Positions 11,946 through 21,064 of a stretch of 31,016 nt of DNA are shown here, piece by piece. Within the stretch, counting starts at the first letter, position 1. Each line of letters begins with the position of its first letter. This DNA is from Brachionus plicatilis (taxonomy: Eukaryota > Rotifera > Eurotatoria > Ploima > Brachionidae). Below the pieces are notes generated by a model. The model was not told the DNA's origin, made no database searches, and saw only the letters and a program-made list of their open reading frames with translations. Both the position numbers and the translations under genes were made by a program. Location of the stretch: assembly GCA_010279815.1 (NCBI GenBank), contig QEOQ01000460.1, positions 823,986 to 855,001 on the forward strand, read 5' to 3'.

Positions 11946-12863
11946 GGCTACAAATTATTTTCGTAGTAAAAATAATTAAATTCGTAGCAAAAAAAATAAA
12001 AATAAAAGCAAAAATTCATTAGTAAAAGTAGCAAAATGAATTTATCAGTAGTAAAAAAAATAAAAAAAATAGTAAATTATTATATCAAATATTTATTAAT
12101 AAAAAAATTCACACATTACTTAGAAATGTTGTTTAGTGTTATTTTATGGATTTTTTCTAGGACGGCCTCTTTTTCTCGGAGCTAAATTTGAAGATGTTGT
12201 TGGTTGTACAATAGTTTGAATGTCATTATTAATACTTTCGGCTTGATCTTGATCATTATCATTTTCATTTGAAAGCGGATCTTGGTTGATTGATTGAGCC
12301 ATTGAAATTGGAAATTCGTAGTTAAAACTTTGTAGAGCTGGATTAATTGGACCAGTCGAAATACGTTGTACCAAAGCAGGTGTAACAAGAATAACCTTCA
12401 AATTTATTTTTAATCATATCAAGGGCTTGATTGTAAGTTTCAAAGTCAGCATGATGATTATAAACTCTGCTTGCTTTTCTTGCTTTTTTAACGGGAATTT
12501 CTTCTATTTCGGTATCATTTTCGGTGTCCTCTTCATTTCTTTGGGTCACGAGAATTGATGTAGATGAAGATTCGGTATCGCTCATTTTTAGTTTTTAAAT
12601 TTTCAGATTTGTATATTTAAATTCCAAATTTTTTTTACATTATATACATTAATAAGTGATAATTGAGTAGTTATCAATCAAAAATTAAATTAATTTATAT
12701 TTACTATTGAAAAAATACTTTTGCTACTAATTAATTTATTTTACTATTAACAACCTTTTTTTACTACTTTTTTATTTAATTTACTACGTGTAATATTTGC
12801 TACGATTTTTTATTAAATTTGCTACTAGTTTAATTATTTTTGCTACTGGATTAAATAGTAGCC
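11946..12863 (-). mobile_element. Mutator-like DNA transposon, 918 bp, with terminal inverted repeats and 10-bp target duplication
   Basis: The left end begins GGCTAC and the right end finishes GTAGCC. The inner sequences match as inverted repeats over at least 60 bp at about 80% (shared AAAAATAATTAAA and GTAGCAAA blocks), and GTAGCAAA/GTAGTAAA motifs recur through roughly 130-160 bp at both ends. TTTGTTTTTT stands immediately outside both ends (11936-11945 and 12864-12873), a 10-bp target duplication in the range typical of MULEs, although it is low in complexity. The inside holds a collapsed minus-strand coding region (12144-12585). The copy is presumably non-autonomous. Confidence 0.72.
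12144..12585 (-). pseudogene. Internally deleted transposase-related coding region with an AT-hook
   Basis: An ATG at 12585 opens an acidic, Ser/Thr-rich N-terminus, then a basic K-K-A-R-K-A-S-R and F-E-T-Y-N-Q-A-L-D-M-I-K-N. The latter resembles the start of FLYWCH/MULE-type proteins. The frame ends at 12343. An overlapping frame (12401-12144) begins V-T-P-A-L-V-Q-R, like the tail that follows the SWIM finger in the same protein class, and ends in an AT-hook R-K-R-G-R-P-R-K-N-P. The transposase core is absent. Alternatively a 58-bp GT...CAG segment starting at about 12400 could be an intron that restores the frame and gives a small DNA-binding protein. Confidence 0.5.
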
Positions 12864-12873
12864 TTTGTTTTTT

Positions 12874-13331
12874 TCCCAATTCCTTATATATTTCATAATT
12901 AATTTTGAAAAATTAATTTTACAAAATTTAATAATTACTGAGCCTGCATTTAAAATTAAGATTCTTATTTTTTTTAAATAATTTAAATTTAATTTAATTT
13001 TAGATATTTAATCTTGTCTAAAAAACCGAAAAATTGGTTTTTGAAAATATAATTTTTAAATTCAAATTTTAATTTTAAATGCAACAATGCAGTAGGATTT
13101 TTGATTTTAATGCGGTGATAACTTGAATCCTTGGAATTTGATTCCCAGTTACTAAGTGAGTTTAAAGCTGCAAGATAATGATACTATGAAAAATTAATAC
13201 TAATTCAAAAATAATTAAAAACTAGTTTATAAAGCTGATTTCTAGTGTATAAGCATATCCATAATGCTCTTCATTTATCTTATAGAAAAAAAAAATTTCT
13301 AATGAACTCTTAATAAAAAACAAATTCGAAA
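12874..13331. other. AT-rich DNA without a visible gene
   Basis: Only short A/T-rich sequence is present. A slightly less AT-rich patch at 13080-13190 has no long open frame. Confidence 0.5.
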
Positions 13332-13374
13332 ATGTCCAAGCCATTTTTAATCCAAAACATTTTGGATATCGAAG
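13332..13374 (+). other. Orphan first-exon candidate with an EH1-like motif
   Basis: The ATG opens M-S-K-P-F-L-I-Q-N-I-L-D-I-E followed by a good donor (GAAG|GTAAGA). F-L-I-Q-N-I-L near an N-terminus is the form of the Groucho-binding EH1/TN motif that opens many NK-class homeobox genes. No homeodomain exon is visible downstream in the window. This is a lost or broken gene, or chance. Confidence 0.2.
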
Positions 13375-13861
13375 GTAAGAAAAAATCCTATCCAGTTTTA
13401 GGATAGGAAATCTATTTAGGAAATCTAAATATCCTGGTGGACAAACTCAACTAGGGTTAGGACCTTTCCCAAATATTTTATTTCCACCTCAGAAATCATA
13501 ACAACTGTACCGCCGAAATTAAATTAGTTCTCTGATGCTCAAATTCAACCAAAAATCATTTAATTTTTAATCAGATAATATTTTCTTTATTTTCTTTGTT
13601 TATTTTCCTTAATGAAATTAATGTTACTGTTAACAATTTTTTATCTTAAAATCTTATTTAGAAAAAAAATATAGTATTAAAATCACTTAGTATTATATTC
13701 ATCTATTACTAAATTCATAGTATTAAATTGGTTTAGTACCAGATTACAATCAATCCGCGGCTTCAAGGATTTTCAATAAATGTTTCTTTTGAGTATAAGA
13801 TAAAATAAACTAAAAATTGAAATTTATATTTAAGGGTGGTGATTAAAATTAATTGATTTAT

Positions 13862-14165
13862 AGTAAAATCATCCCGATTTTTTTATCCCAAAAAAAATAA
13901 GAACATCGTCCCATTTTTTTTCCGAAAGTATAAAATAAGAAATTATTAAGACAATTATAATTTATTTAATATAAAAAAAACTCACAATTGAATAAAAATT
14001 TTAATTCATTAGAAAAATTTAGTTCTCCTAATAGTTAGGATTACTTGAATATCTGTACAAAAAATCCAAGTCTTTTCTTTGATTTTTAGTCACTTCTAAT
14101 TTTGCTGATCAAACTTTCTTTTGCTGATTCCCGGTCAATTTTTGATACACGTTTTTTATTAATGC
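13862..14165 (+). repeat. Dispersed repeat, copy 2 (longest copy)
   Basis: The head (13862-13990) matches 2125-2240 directly and 4129-4195 in inverse orientation. The tail (14005-14160) matches 3763-3921. The start ATCCCG-T-run-ATCCC recurs, inverted and degenerate, at 14831-14870 (CAAAACGGGAT), so the element may span 13862-14870 with weak terminal inverted repeats. Confidence 0.6.
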
Positions 14166-14188
14166 CCATAACCCATAACCTCTTTTCT

Positions 14189-14374
14189 TCATTCTTGATA
14201 TCCAAATCTTCTAGCAATCGCTCTTTCAACGCGTTCTTGTTCATCTCGTTTGGCTTGTCTAATTCTTTCTAAATTCTCATTATTTATGAGCAACTCAATT
14301 ATATTAAAAGAATCATTATTATCACTCAAATCGTATTCAGCTGAATAAGTTGCTAATTTTCTAACAGTTTCTAA
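14189..14374 (-). other. C-terminal exon-like coding patch, unrecognised
   Basis: The frame reads E-T-V-R-K-L-A-T-Y-S-A-E-Y-D, then an acidic stretch, then E-R-I-R-Q-A-K-R-D-E-Q-E-R-V-E-R before a TGA at 14189. It is preceded by an acceptor-like GAATTTAG at 14375. It is continuous with an ATG at 14428, but the AT-rich start looks intronic. Composition and charge pattern look coding. It lies inside the candidate repeat element 13862-14870. Confidence 0.35.
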
Positions 14375-14581
14375 ATTCGCATGAAATATTAGGTATATTT
14401 TTAGTTTTATTTCAAATAGGTTATTCAAAAATATGCTAAAAAAATTTTATTTAAAAATATGTAAATATAAGTTATCTAAAAATAGCTTTTTTAAAAAAAT
14501 GGCCTTAGGCTGTTTTAGTGGGGGTGTCCACATGCTCCACTACTTAATTGAAGACTGAAGTCTTTCTCAGCATTTAAACCC

Positions 14582-14606
14582 CTACTACTACTACTACTAC
14601 TACTAC
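14582..14606. repeat. (CTA)n microsatellite, about eight units
   Basis: Perfect trinucleotide repeat CTACTACTACTA... in otherwise unique sequence. Confidence 0.95.
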
Positions 14607-14607
14607 A

Positions 14608-14800
14608 CTGAATAAAAATGTTTAAAATCAAGTTCCAATTGGAAATCTTTTTCTTTGTACTGTTTCGAATGTTCTTGAACAACAAGTGCTCGTTTGACTC
14701 ATTCATAATCTATCTATATTCATGCTTGATATTGTTTCATGTATTTGACCAATTAGAATGTGTTGGTATGGATGTTGATTGAGTAGTTTATATTAAAAAA
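14608..14800 (-). pseudogene. Decayed coding remnant with a SWIM-protein-like tail
   Basis: On the minus strand one frame gives L-L-N-Q-H-P-Y-Q-H-I-L-I-G-Q-I-H-E-T. After a frame change near 14705 another gives V-K-R-A-L-V-V-Q-E-H-S-K-Q-Y-K-E-K-D-F-Q and ends at a TAG at about 14608. K-R-A-L-V-V-Q resembles the segment following the SWIM finger in transposase relatives, as also seen at 220-249 and 12380. Assignment is tentative. Confidence 0.3.
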
Positions 14801-14870
14801 TACAAATAAAAATGTAAAAAGCTAAGAAATTAGGATAATTTTTTAATTTATCAAAACGGGATAAATTTCA

Positions 14871-15432
14871 ACGAGATAATTTTTTCGGTATATTATTTAC
14901 AAAATTAAGTTTAAAAATTATTTATGGAAAAAATTTAAATCTTGATTTTAATTCAGTTTTAAAATTATTAAAAATAAGATAAATATTTATATTTAAATTT
15001 AAATTAGATTTAGAACGATTTGAAATTTATAAAAATTATATTATCATTGTCATCATTTGAGTTCAGAATTGAAATTACACGGGCACAACAAATTATTAAG
15101 TGCATGATGCATGACCATGATAAAGGCCTCGAAAAAAAAACAAAAAAAAATTTTTTTTTATTTTCATAAATTACTTAAGTTTTATAATAATAAACTCATC
15201 AAAAATTTTTTTTTAACTTCTAAAGAATTCATAGGACTTAAATTCACAACCAATATGTACACTGCATTTTTTCATCATTAATTCAAGTTGACAATCATTA
15301 AGAAAAATCCAATTTTAAATATATTTATTATTACAAATAAAAATAAAATAAAACAAAAAAAAATATACAAGAAAATTTACACTTGACTAAAAATAAAAAA
15401 ATAGGCCATTTGTTCAAAATTTAAATTTTGAT
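14871..15432. other. AT-rich intergenic DNA
   Basis: No gene or repeat is seen. The block 15300-15430 next to the zinc-ribbon gene is probably its 3' UTR and flank; TTTATT at 15320-15325 offers a minus-strand AATAAA. Confidence 0.4.
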
Positions 15433-16218
15433 TTAAAATTTTCTCATTTTTACTGGTGTAGATGTTTTGGGCGCCAATTTGATGGGTGTACTGGCAAAAT
15501 CAACGACAAAAGTGCCATTAATTTTGTGCTCCAATTTACCTAAGTCGACAACTAAATCAGCTTTTTTCTTTAACTGTTTTTGTTTTCGCTCCGTATCCAC
15601 ATTTTCTTGCCAAGTCGAAGACAAAGTACTACTATATTTCCTCTTATCTATAAAAGTCAAAATTTAAAAAGGAAAATTTTTATTTAAATTATTTTTACTT
15701 GACAAAAAGCTTTTGTATTCTATTTTTTTTATATTGGTCATAGCTTTGGATTTTTTCAAACAACCTTTATAATTCGTATCCCTTAAAGCTACGTTCTTGA
15801 ATTTATCATTTCGTCCGGTGGAATTTATCCGCCTGTGTCGATACAAACGCTGCTTATCTTCTAGCCAAACAACACATTTTTTAGTCACATTTGGCTTAAC
15901 ACTTTTACCACAACATTTGCAGTACTTTGCCATTGGAATCTTTTCCACGCAGGAGTTGCATAAGGTCTGGGAACTAACCGCCGACGACTCGGCAATCGGG
16001 TGCAGTCTGGCCTTACGGTGCCTCTCTGAATTTCTCTGAATTCTAACCAAAGGATGACCCAGAGTCGAATACGAGTGGATGACTCTAGATATTTTTTTTT
16101 TGTTTATAATCGTGGTGGTGGCTATCATGTTTGATTTGGGCTTAGGGGAAATTTTTTCCAAATCTTCCACATCATGGTATTTGGACAATAATTTACCAAT
16201 GAATTTTATAATACTCAT
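15433..16218 (-). CDS. Unrecognised 244-aa basic protein with a CxxC...CxxC zinc ribbon
   Basis: Exon 1 is 16218-15699 and exon 2 is 15647-15433. They join across a 51-bp intron (TCAA|GTAAAA ... TTTTATAG|AT), which merges two frames into one 244-residue protein. Cysteines 87, 90, 100 and 103 form a C-x2-C-x9-C-x2-C zinc ribbon (L-C-N-S-C ... Y-C-K-C-C-G). The flanks are strongly basic, with R-L-Y-R-H-R-R-I-N-S and many Lys after residue 105. The C-terminus is basic and proline-containing (F-A-S-T-P-I-K-L-A-P-K-T-S-T-P-V-K), with T-P/S-P sites that could be kinase substrates. There is no signal peptide or membrane span. Nuclear or RNA/DNA-linked function would be a guess; I do not recognise the family. 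Its G+C is clearly above its surroundings and codons are intact, so it looks like a working gene. Confidence 0.75.
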
Positions 16219-19200
16219 TTTTTTGATTTGTACTGAACAAAAACTTTGATTTTAAAGCCAAATTTGTGTCTTGAGGAAATTCTCGCACTGATTTCTAAAT
16301 GTTGAAATTTACCTGTTATTTAAGTTGTAAAATTAATCAAGTCAATGAGGACTCTAGAAAAAGACTCTTGACAATATTGTTATTTTTGTAATCTATTTTT
16401 TAAATCAACTAGTAATCAAGATTTAACCGTGTTTATTCAATAGATTACTCAAGATACCTAGAATATGGTGAGAAATAATCAACCAAATAAGTTAGAGCAT
16501 TTAAAATGTTTATTTTGAAGATTTTTCCAATTCAGTTGAGATTTTTTGGTATGAGAAAAGAAAATTGTTCTTGGACTAAAAATTAGTAGATAAAACTGTC
16601 CATTAAATAAAATGACGAAGTAATTTATACTCAATAGCAAAAAAAATAAATAAAACAAAGTTTCGTGCTGGATGATAAATCACGGACTCAATATCAGAGT
16701 TAACTGTGATACATTTAAAAATTATAAATCAGCATGCAACTCAGTCGATTCGGTTCTTATTAAATTTAAATTACTGTTTATTTATATTACTTATTTAATA
16801 TTACGCTTTTGATCCTAAAGTATATGTCTATCTATTAATTAGTTCATTTATCTTACAGCCATAGGAAATATGATTCTGAATATTTTTCGGACTTAATTTA
16901 AATGCTTTCGATTGTGTCCTTAAAATCAGAATTTTGAAGCGGAATGCACTTGGTATTTTCCTAAATTTACGGATTAGAATAAGTCAAATATTTCACTTGA
17001 TTTATTTAAGAGATTAATCAAAGTACAAGACTTATTAGGTAAGATTAATTTGCTATTAGAGTAATTTAATTTTATTGGCGAATACATAAGAATATTTTAA
17101 TACAAAATGTAAACATTAATTATTGTTCACAGGTAGCCAATCATTGTAGAAATTTATAAAAACAGCATAAAAATAATAAAAAAAATGAACACTTATTTCC
17201 TAAAAGAATAGTATGATTTTTTTTTAATTTTCATATTGAACTTCAAATAATTAAATTATCAAAAAAATAATGATCTTTCTAAATTAAATAAATTTTTTTC
17301 ACTTACATTAAATGCGTTGTAAAGGAAGGTTCTATAGTATTTTCATTTAAAATTCATTCAAAATTGAAACTTGTTAAAAATTTCTGTTTTAAAATAATTT
17401 ATATAAAGCGATTTTTTTAGATAATAATAAAAAAAAATAATATATCAAAATATTTGCAAAAATCAAACTTAAGAAATCAATGATGACATTATTTTTTTAT
17501 AACGCCTAAAAAAATTTGTAAAAAAAGTTAAAAATGTATATTTTATTTTAAAATTTTTAATGTAACAATTAAATTTGGAATTTAAACATCGAGTGCTGAA
17601 ATTAAAGACAAAAATTTTTATTTTTGCCTCTAAAATTTTGACTTTTAATGCTCCAATCTTAATCAAGCTGCATTAAATCATATTGTTTGAAAATAAAAAA
17701 GATACAAATACAAAAAAAAGGAGTTATATCTTAGTAAATTTTATATTTTGAAAAATGGTCTGGCACTTAAATTGAAATAAGAAAATATTATTAAAATTAA
17801 AGAAAAATTTTGAATTATTTGTTATTTTATATCAATACGAAATATGAAATTTTTTTTTTAATACTTGATTTATTATTTTTGAATTCCAATGTAAATTCCC
17901 AAGTACCCAAGTTGGTTATTTTTTGTACAAAAAATATTAATTTGGAGTTTTTTAAATAATTTTAAAAATTACTTTTAGTAATTACTATTAATAAGTTTAC
18001 AATTTTTAATAAATTAAGTTATTTTTAACAATTTATCTTTAGACCAATGAAATGATATAGAATTTTGATTTTTATCTTTTTATCAGTGTAACTTTATTGA
18101 AGATGCATTAAATGATTATTAAAGTTAAATGTGTAATATTTTTCTCTGATAAAAAATAGATCGGTTCAGTACTAATTAAAAATGCATAAATTTATGAATG
18201 AAATATTATTATTTTATTTATTTGTTTACTATCCTGAGCTTAAGTTCCTTCAGAAGATGAATGAAATAATTTTTTTCGAGAGCTTTTATATTTCTAGCTA
18301 TGTCTTTCATGAAAAAAACAGTTATTTTCTTAATTTATAAAAATAAATTTGATAAAGACTACTTTGACTTTATATTAACAATGGTTTGATTTATTTATAT
18401 TTATTGATTAACGATAAAAAATAATTCACTTAAATCAAGCGAATTGTTAAAAAAATTGAAATAAATTACTTGTTTAATTTTAATAAAAATTTTTCCTGAC
18501 ATACTTATAACTTTTTTCAAAATATTAAAATCTCAAATTAATGTGTATATATGAAAAATTATTTGCATTCTAGACAAGTACCGATTTTGAACAAAATTTC
18601 AAAAACTGTCGTCGAAAAAAGAGTCGAACAATCTCAAGGGACTTTAAATTGAACGGACACTGCATTTGTATGCTACTTTTTAATTAATGATGTATCAACT
18701 CAAAGAAAATTAAAAAATTGAAAAACATCTAAATTTAAATTTAAATTTTTTGTAATTTTTCTAAAGAATTAAAAATATTTTTTTTTTCTGAAAAATGATC
18801 ACACATATTTAAATAAAAAAAATTTCTACAATAAATTTTCTATGAAATATTAATTCTTCATAGAAAAATTTAAAATTATTTCTTTGAAAATAATATTATA
18901 AATTTATTATTCTTTGAAAAAAATTCTACCTATTGAACATCCACCATATTATTCAAATACTATTTAAATTTAAATTTGGAAATTTAGTGTATAAAATCCA
19001 GAAAAATTTATAGAAAAATCATAATTGGATTAAAATAGCAGATTACTTTTGGCTTAAACATTTCATCTGTAAAAATCTGCATTAATTCTAAATAAAAAAA
19101 ATTCTTAGTTAAGATATACATTTTTGGTTAATAGTCATGTCTCAATTTTAAAACGATATTATGTAAAGCTTATCCAAGATTAACCCTTGATCAAATCATT

Positions 19201-19344
19201 CCAGATGATTTATTAAATTTTTGGGCAATTTTTGGTTTATTTAATAAAACAAAACACTTGTAGCATTAAATTTATTTCGTGACTATCAAAATATAAAATT
19301 TTTAATTAAAATGCCCTCTAGTATTAAACAGTATAATCATCATA
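16219..19344. other. 3.1-kb AT-rich stretch, nearly empty
   Basis: The first ~90 bases are probably the 5' leader of the zinc-ribbon gene. An open frame at 17469-17666 (minus) is of A/T-run composition and not credible. The only patch with coding-like composition is 18551-18652. No RNA gene, array or clear transposon end was found. Confidence 0.5.
18551..18652 (+). other. Small open frame or exon-like patch
   Basis: An ATG opens 33 codons (M-K-N-Y-L-H-S-R-Q-V-P-I-L-N-K-I...). An acceptor-like TTGCATTCTAG ends at about 18572 and a donor-like GTATGC follows at about 18669, so an exon of roughly 95 bp in another frame is equally possible. The patch has higher G+C than the kilobases around it. 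No family is recognised. Confidence 0.2.
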
Positions 19345-20728
19345 TTATCGCAATAGAACCGCAGCATCATTCATTCGCAATTCTTCCAGATATTTTCTAA
19401 GTCGATTTTTTGTTGCCAAATTTGAGTTTTGGTCGCGCCAATCAATCATCAAAGCAAGAATCTAATGTTGAAAATTTAACTTTTATTAAAGATAGACAAA
19501 TTTAATATACTATATCAAAATCAATATCATTATATTTTGATTTATATAGCTGGATTTCTCTTTTGGTATAGCCAAGACTTATTGCTAATTCTTCCCAATC
19601 TCTTTTAATAACTTTTCTGGCCACTGATTCTAAAATTTCATCAGACAACTCGCTTTTTGTATCCGACACCTAGAAATTTACATTTTTAATGAAGTTTGGA
19701 TACGAATTGGCGGTGGCATTGGCAGAATCGTTTCTTTTAGCTGTTTTTTTTAATAAAAAAATTTTATTGATTTGACAAAATATTACTAAATTATTCACAA
19801 ATTAATAATAAATTAGTTTTGAGAACTTTTTTAATTAATTAAGTGCATTAAAGCTCTTTCAAAATGACAATGCCAATTCCACCACTACCCCGTTTTCCAA
19901 CATTATTTTTTTTTTAAATTACATTTGTGTTTCTCATGTTTAGTTGAGAACCAGGTAGACTGGGTCTCATGTTCATCTCTCTTAGTACATCATTAGGGAT
20001 TAGATCATATTTTAAGAGATAATTCAACTCTTCTCTGTCATAATTTGCGAAAATATTTTTGATAAAATTTTGTTCATTTATTTTTTTTGTGTTATCTGGA
20101 TCTAGTTGTTCCATAAATAAATTTATCAGATCAGCAAGTTCTTTCTAAAAAAATGAATTCGATTTTAAATTTTAATTTTGGAGCACCTAAATTACTTCAT
20201 CACTGTTTGTGTAAATTTTACGGAAAAGTTTTTCTACAACATCTTCGGTAATGTCATCTCCATTATTCAAAAAATGAAATATAAGCTTCAATTTTTGTTC
20301 AACACTTGCTGTATCTACCCATTGCATGAATTTGAGGAAAACCAAAAAACTCAAGCTTCCATCTTTTTCTTTTGGTAAATTAGCAACTATCTAAATATTT
20401 TTAATCAGAATTTTTTAATGAAATTTTTTAAAATTTTTTATACGTTTTTAATAAAAATATCTCGACTCAACTCTCCTCTTTCAAGCTGTTTTTTAGACAA
20501 AAGGCCTTTGCTATCGCAATTAAGTTGACTAAAACGAACCCATAGACGCTGAACCTCGACAACAGCCACTTAATTTTAAAAATGAAATTCTTTTATTTAA
20601 AATTTTTAGCAACATTTAGTACATCCTGTCAAATCTGCGTGGCCCGTGATCCAGTCTCCTTTGTTGGGACTGAGTTTTGTTTTTTTATCTTCAGGTGATG
20701 TCTCAAAAATACTTCGATATGCTCCCAT
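19345..20728 (-). CDS. Calcineurin-B-like degenerate EF-hand protein with a C-terminal death domain, six exons
   Basis: Exons are 20728-20623, 20568-20444, 20390-20196, 20144-19923, 19669-19511 and 19461-19345. All have GT...AG borders, and the 924 nt join without a stop into 307 residues. Introns are 54, 53, 51, 253 and 49 bp. The start M-G-A-Y-R-S fits an N-myristoylation signal (G-x3-S), as in calcineurin B. Four EF-hand positions (loops about 52-63, 83-94, 119-128 and 157-168) follow calcineurin-B/CHP spacing. All lack key ligands; only the fourth keeps D-x-D. Residues 225-305 form a death domain: E-x-V-A-R-K-V, K-R-D-W241-E-E-L-A, L-G-Y-T-K-R-E-I, then W277 and Y-L-E-E-L-R-M-N-D-A-A-V-L-L. 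This would couple calcium- or membrane-linked scaffolding to death-fold signalling. The junction across the 253-bp intron is the weakest point. The death-domain exon has no start of its own. Confidence 0.6.
19678..19740 (-). other. Alternative last exon candidate (proline-rich tail) of the EF-hand gene
   Basis: After an acceptor (A-run then CAG, ending 19741) a phase-0 frame encodes L-K-E-T-I-L-P-M-P-P-P-I-R-I-Q-T-S-L-K-M and stops at 19678. Joined to exon 4 (ending 19923) it gives an EF-hand protein of 236 residues without the death domain. Including this exon excludes the death-domain exons by its stop codon. Reading through exon 4 instead would add only V-I before a stop at 19914. Confidence 0.35.
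19690..19907. repeat. Imperfect inverted repeat inside the 253-bp intron
   Basis: The arm at about 19690-19728 pairs with the arm at about 19865-19907. The best part is GGCGGTGGCATTGGCA (19709-19724 region) against TGCCAATTCCACCAC (from 19870), with few mismatches. The loop is about 140 bases. Both arms are GC-richer than their surroundings, and one lies within the alternative last exon. Confidence 0.6.
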
Positions 20729-21064
20729 TCTATTTTTTTTTAATTCTTATAAAATTAGCATTTTCTGAAAATTTAGATTCATTAGAATTTTGTTGCTTAG
20801 CAATAGAATATTCAAGTTTTACTGATGTTCGTAAAGCAAATAGAATACAATCAATTTTTTTTCACTTGCAAAAAGTATTTAAAAAAGAGGTTTTGATTCC
20901 CATTTAATTTAAAAATTTTGTATAAAATTTTAAAAGAAAATGGACTACTTTTTATTATTAAAAAAATTAAATATAATTTTTTTTCTGAAAAAGATGTGAA
21001 AAAAATGTTTTCTTTAACAGTCTTCTCTCGGGAAGCAGAAATAATCATCAATTATTTGATATAA
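20698..21064 (+). pseudogene. Death-effector-domain protein with a one-base frameshift
   Basis: From ATG 20698 the frame runs 69 codons to TAA 20905-20907, with F-Y-F-F-L-I-L-I-K-L-A, L-D-S-L-E-F-C-C-L, R-K-A-N-R-I-Q-S-I-F-F-H-L-Q-K. Shifting by one base at 20905/20906, the next frame continues N-L-K-I-L-Y-K-I-L-K-E-N-G-L-L-F-I-I-K-K-I-K-Y and stops at 21062-21064. Together these give the helix order of a death-effector domain as in FADD and caspase-8: L-x-x-L-x-F at helix 2, a basic R-K before helix 3, and L-L-F/I at the R-x-D-L-L position (here E-N-G-L-L). An acceptor-like T-rich tract plus CAG ends at 20694. It overlaps exon 1 of the minus-strand EF-hand gene by 31 bases, so one of the two ends may be wrong. 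It is a pseudogene, an assembly error, or a spliced form with another intron. Confidence 0.5.

Noticed and set aside
14582..14606. CTA repeat as a possible poly-Ser coding tract on the minus strand
   Set aside because: The enclosing frame loses coding character at the repeat, and the better frame (K-R-A-L-V-V-Q...) stops there.
17469..17666. 65-codon minus-strand frame
   Set aside because: It consists of Lys/Phe/Ile-rich codons expected from A/T runs, with no splice context or motif.
19669..19681. A 12-base GT...AG segment (GTAAATTTCTAG) that looks like an ultra-short intron before the death-domain exon
   Set aside because: It is far too short for spliceosomal removal, and its use would put the death domain out of frame with the preceding exon. 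It is simply the acceptor region.
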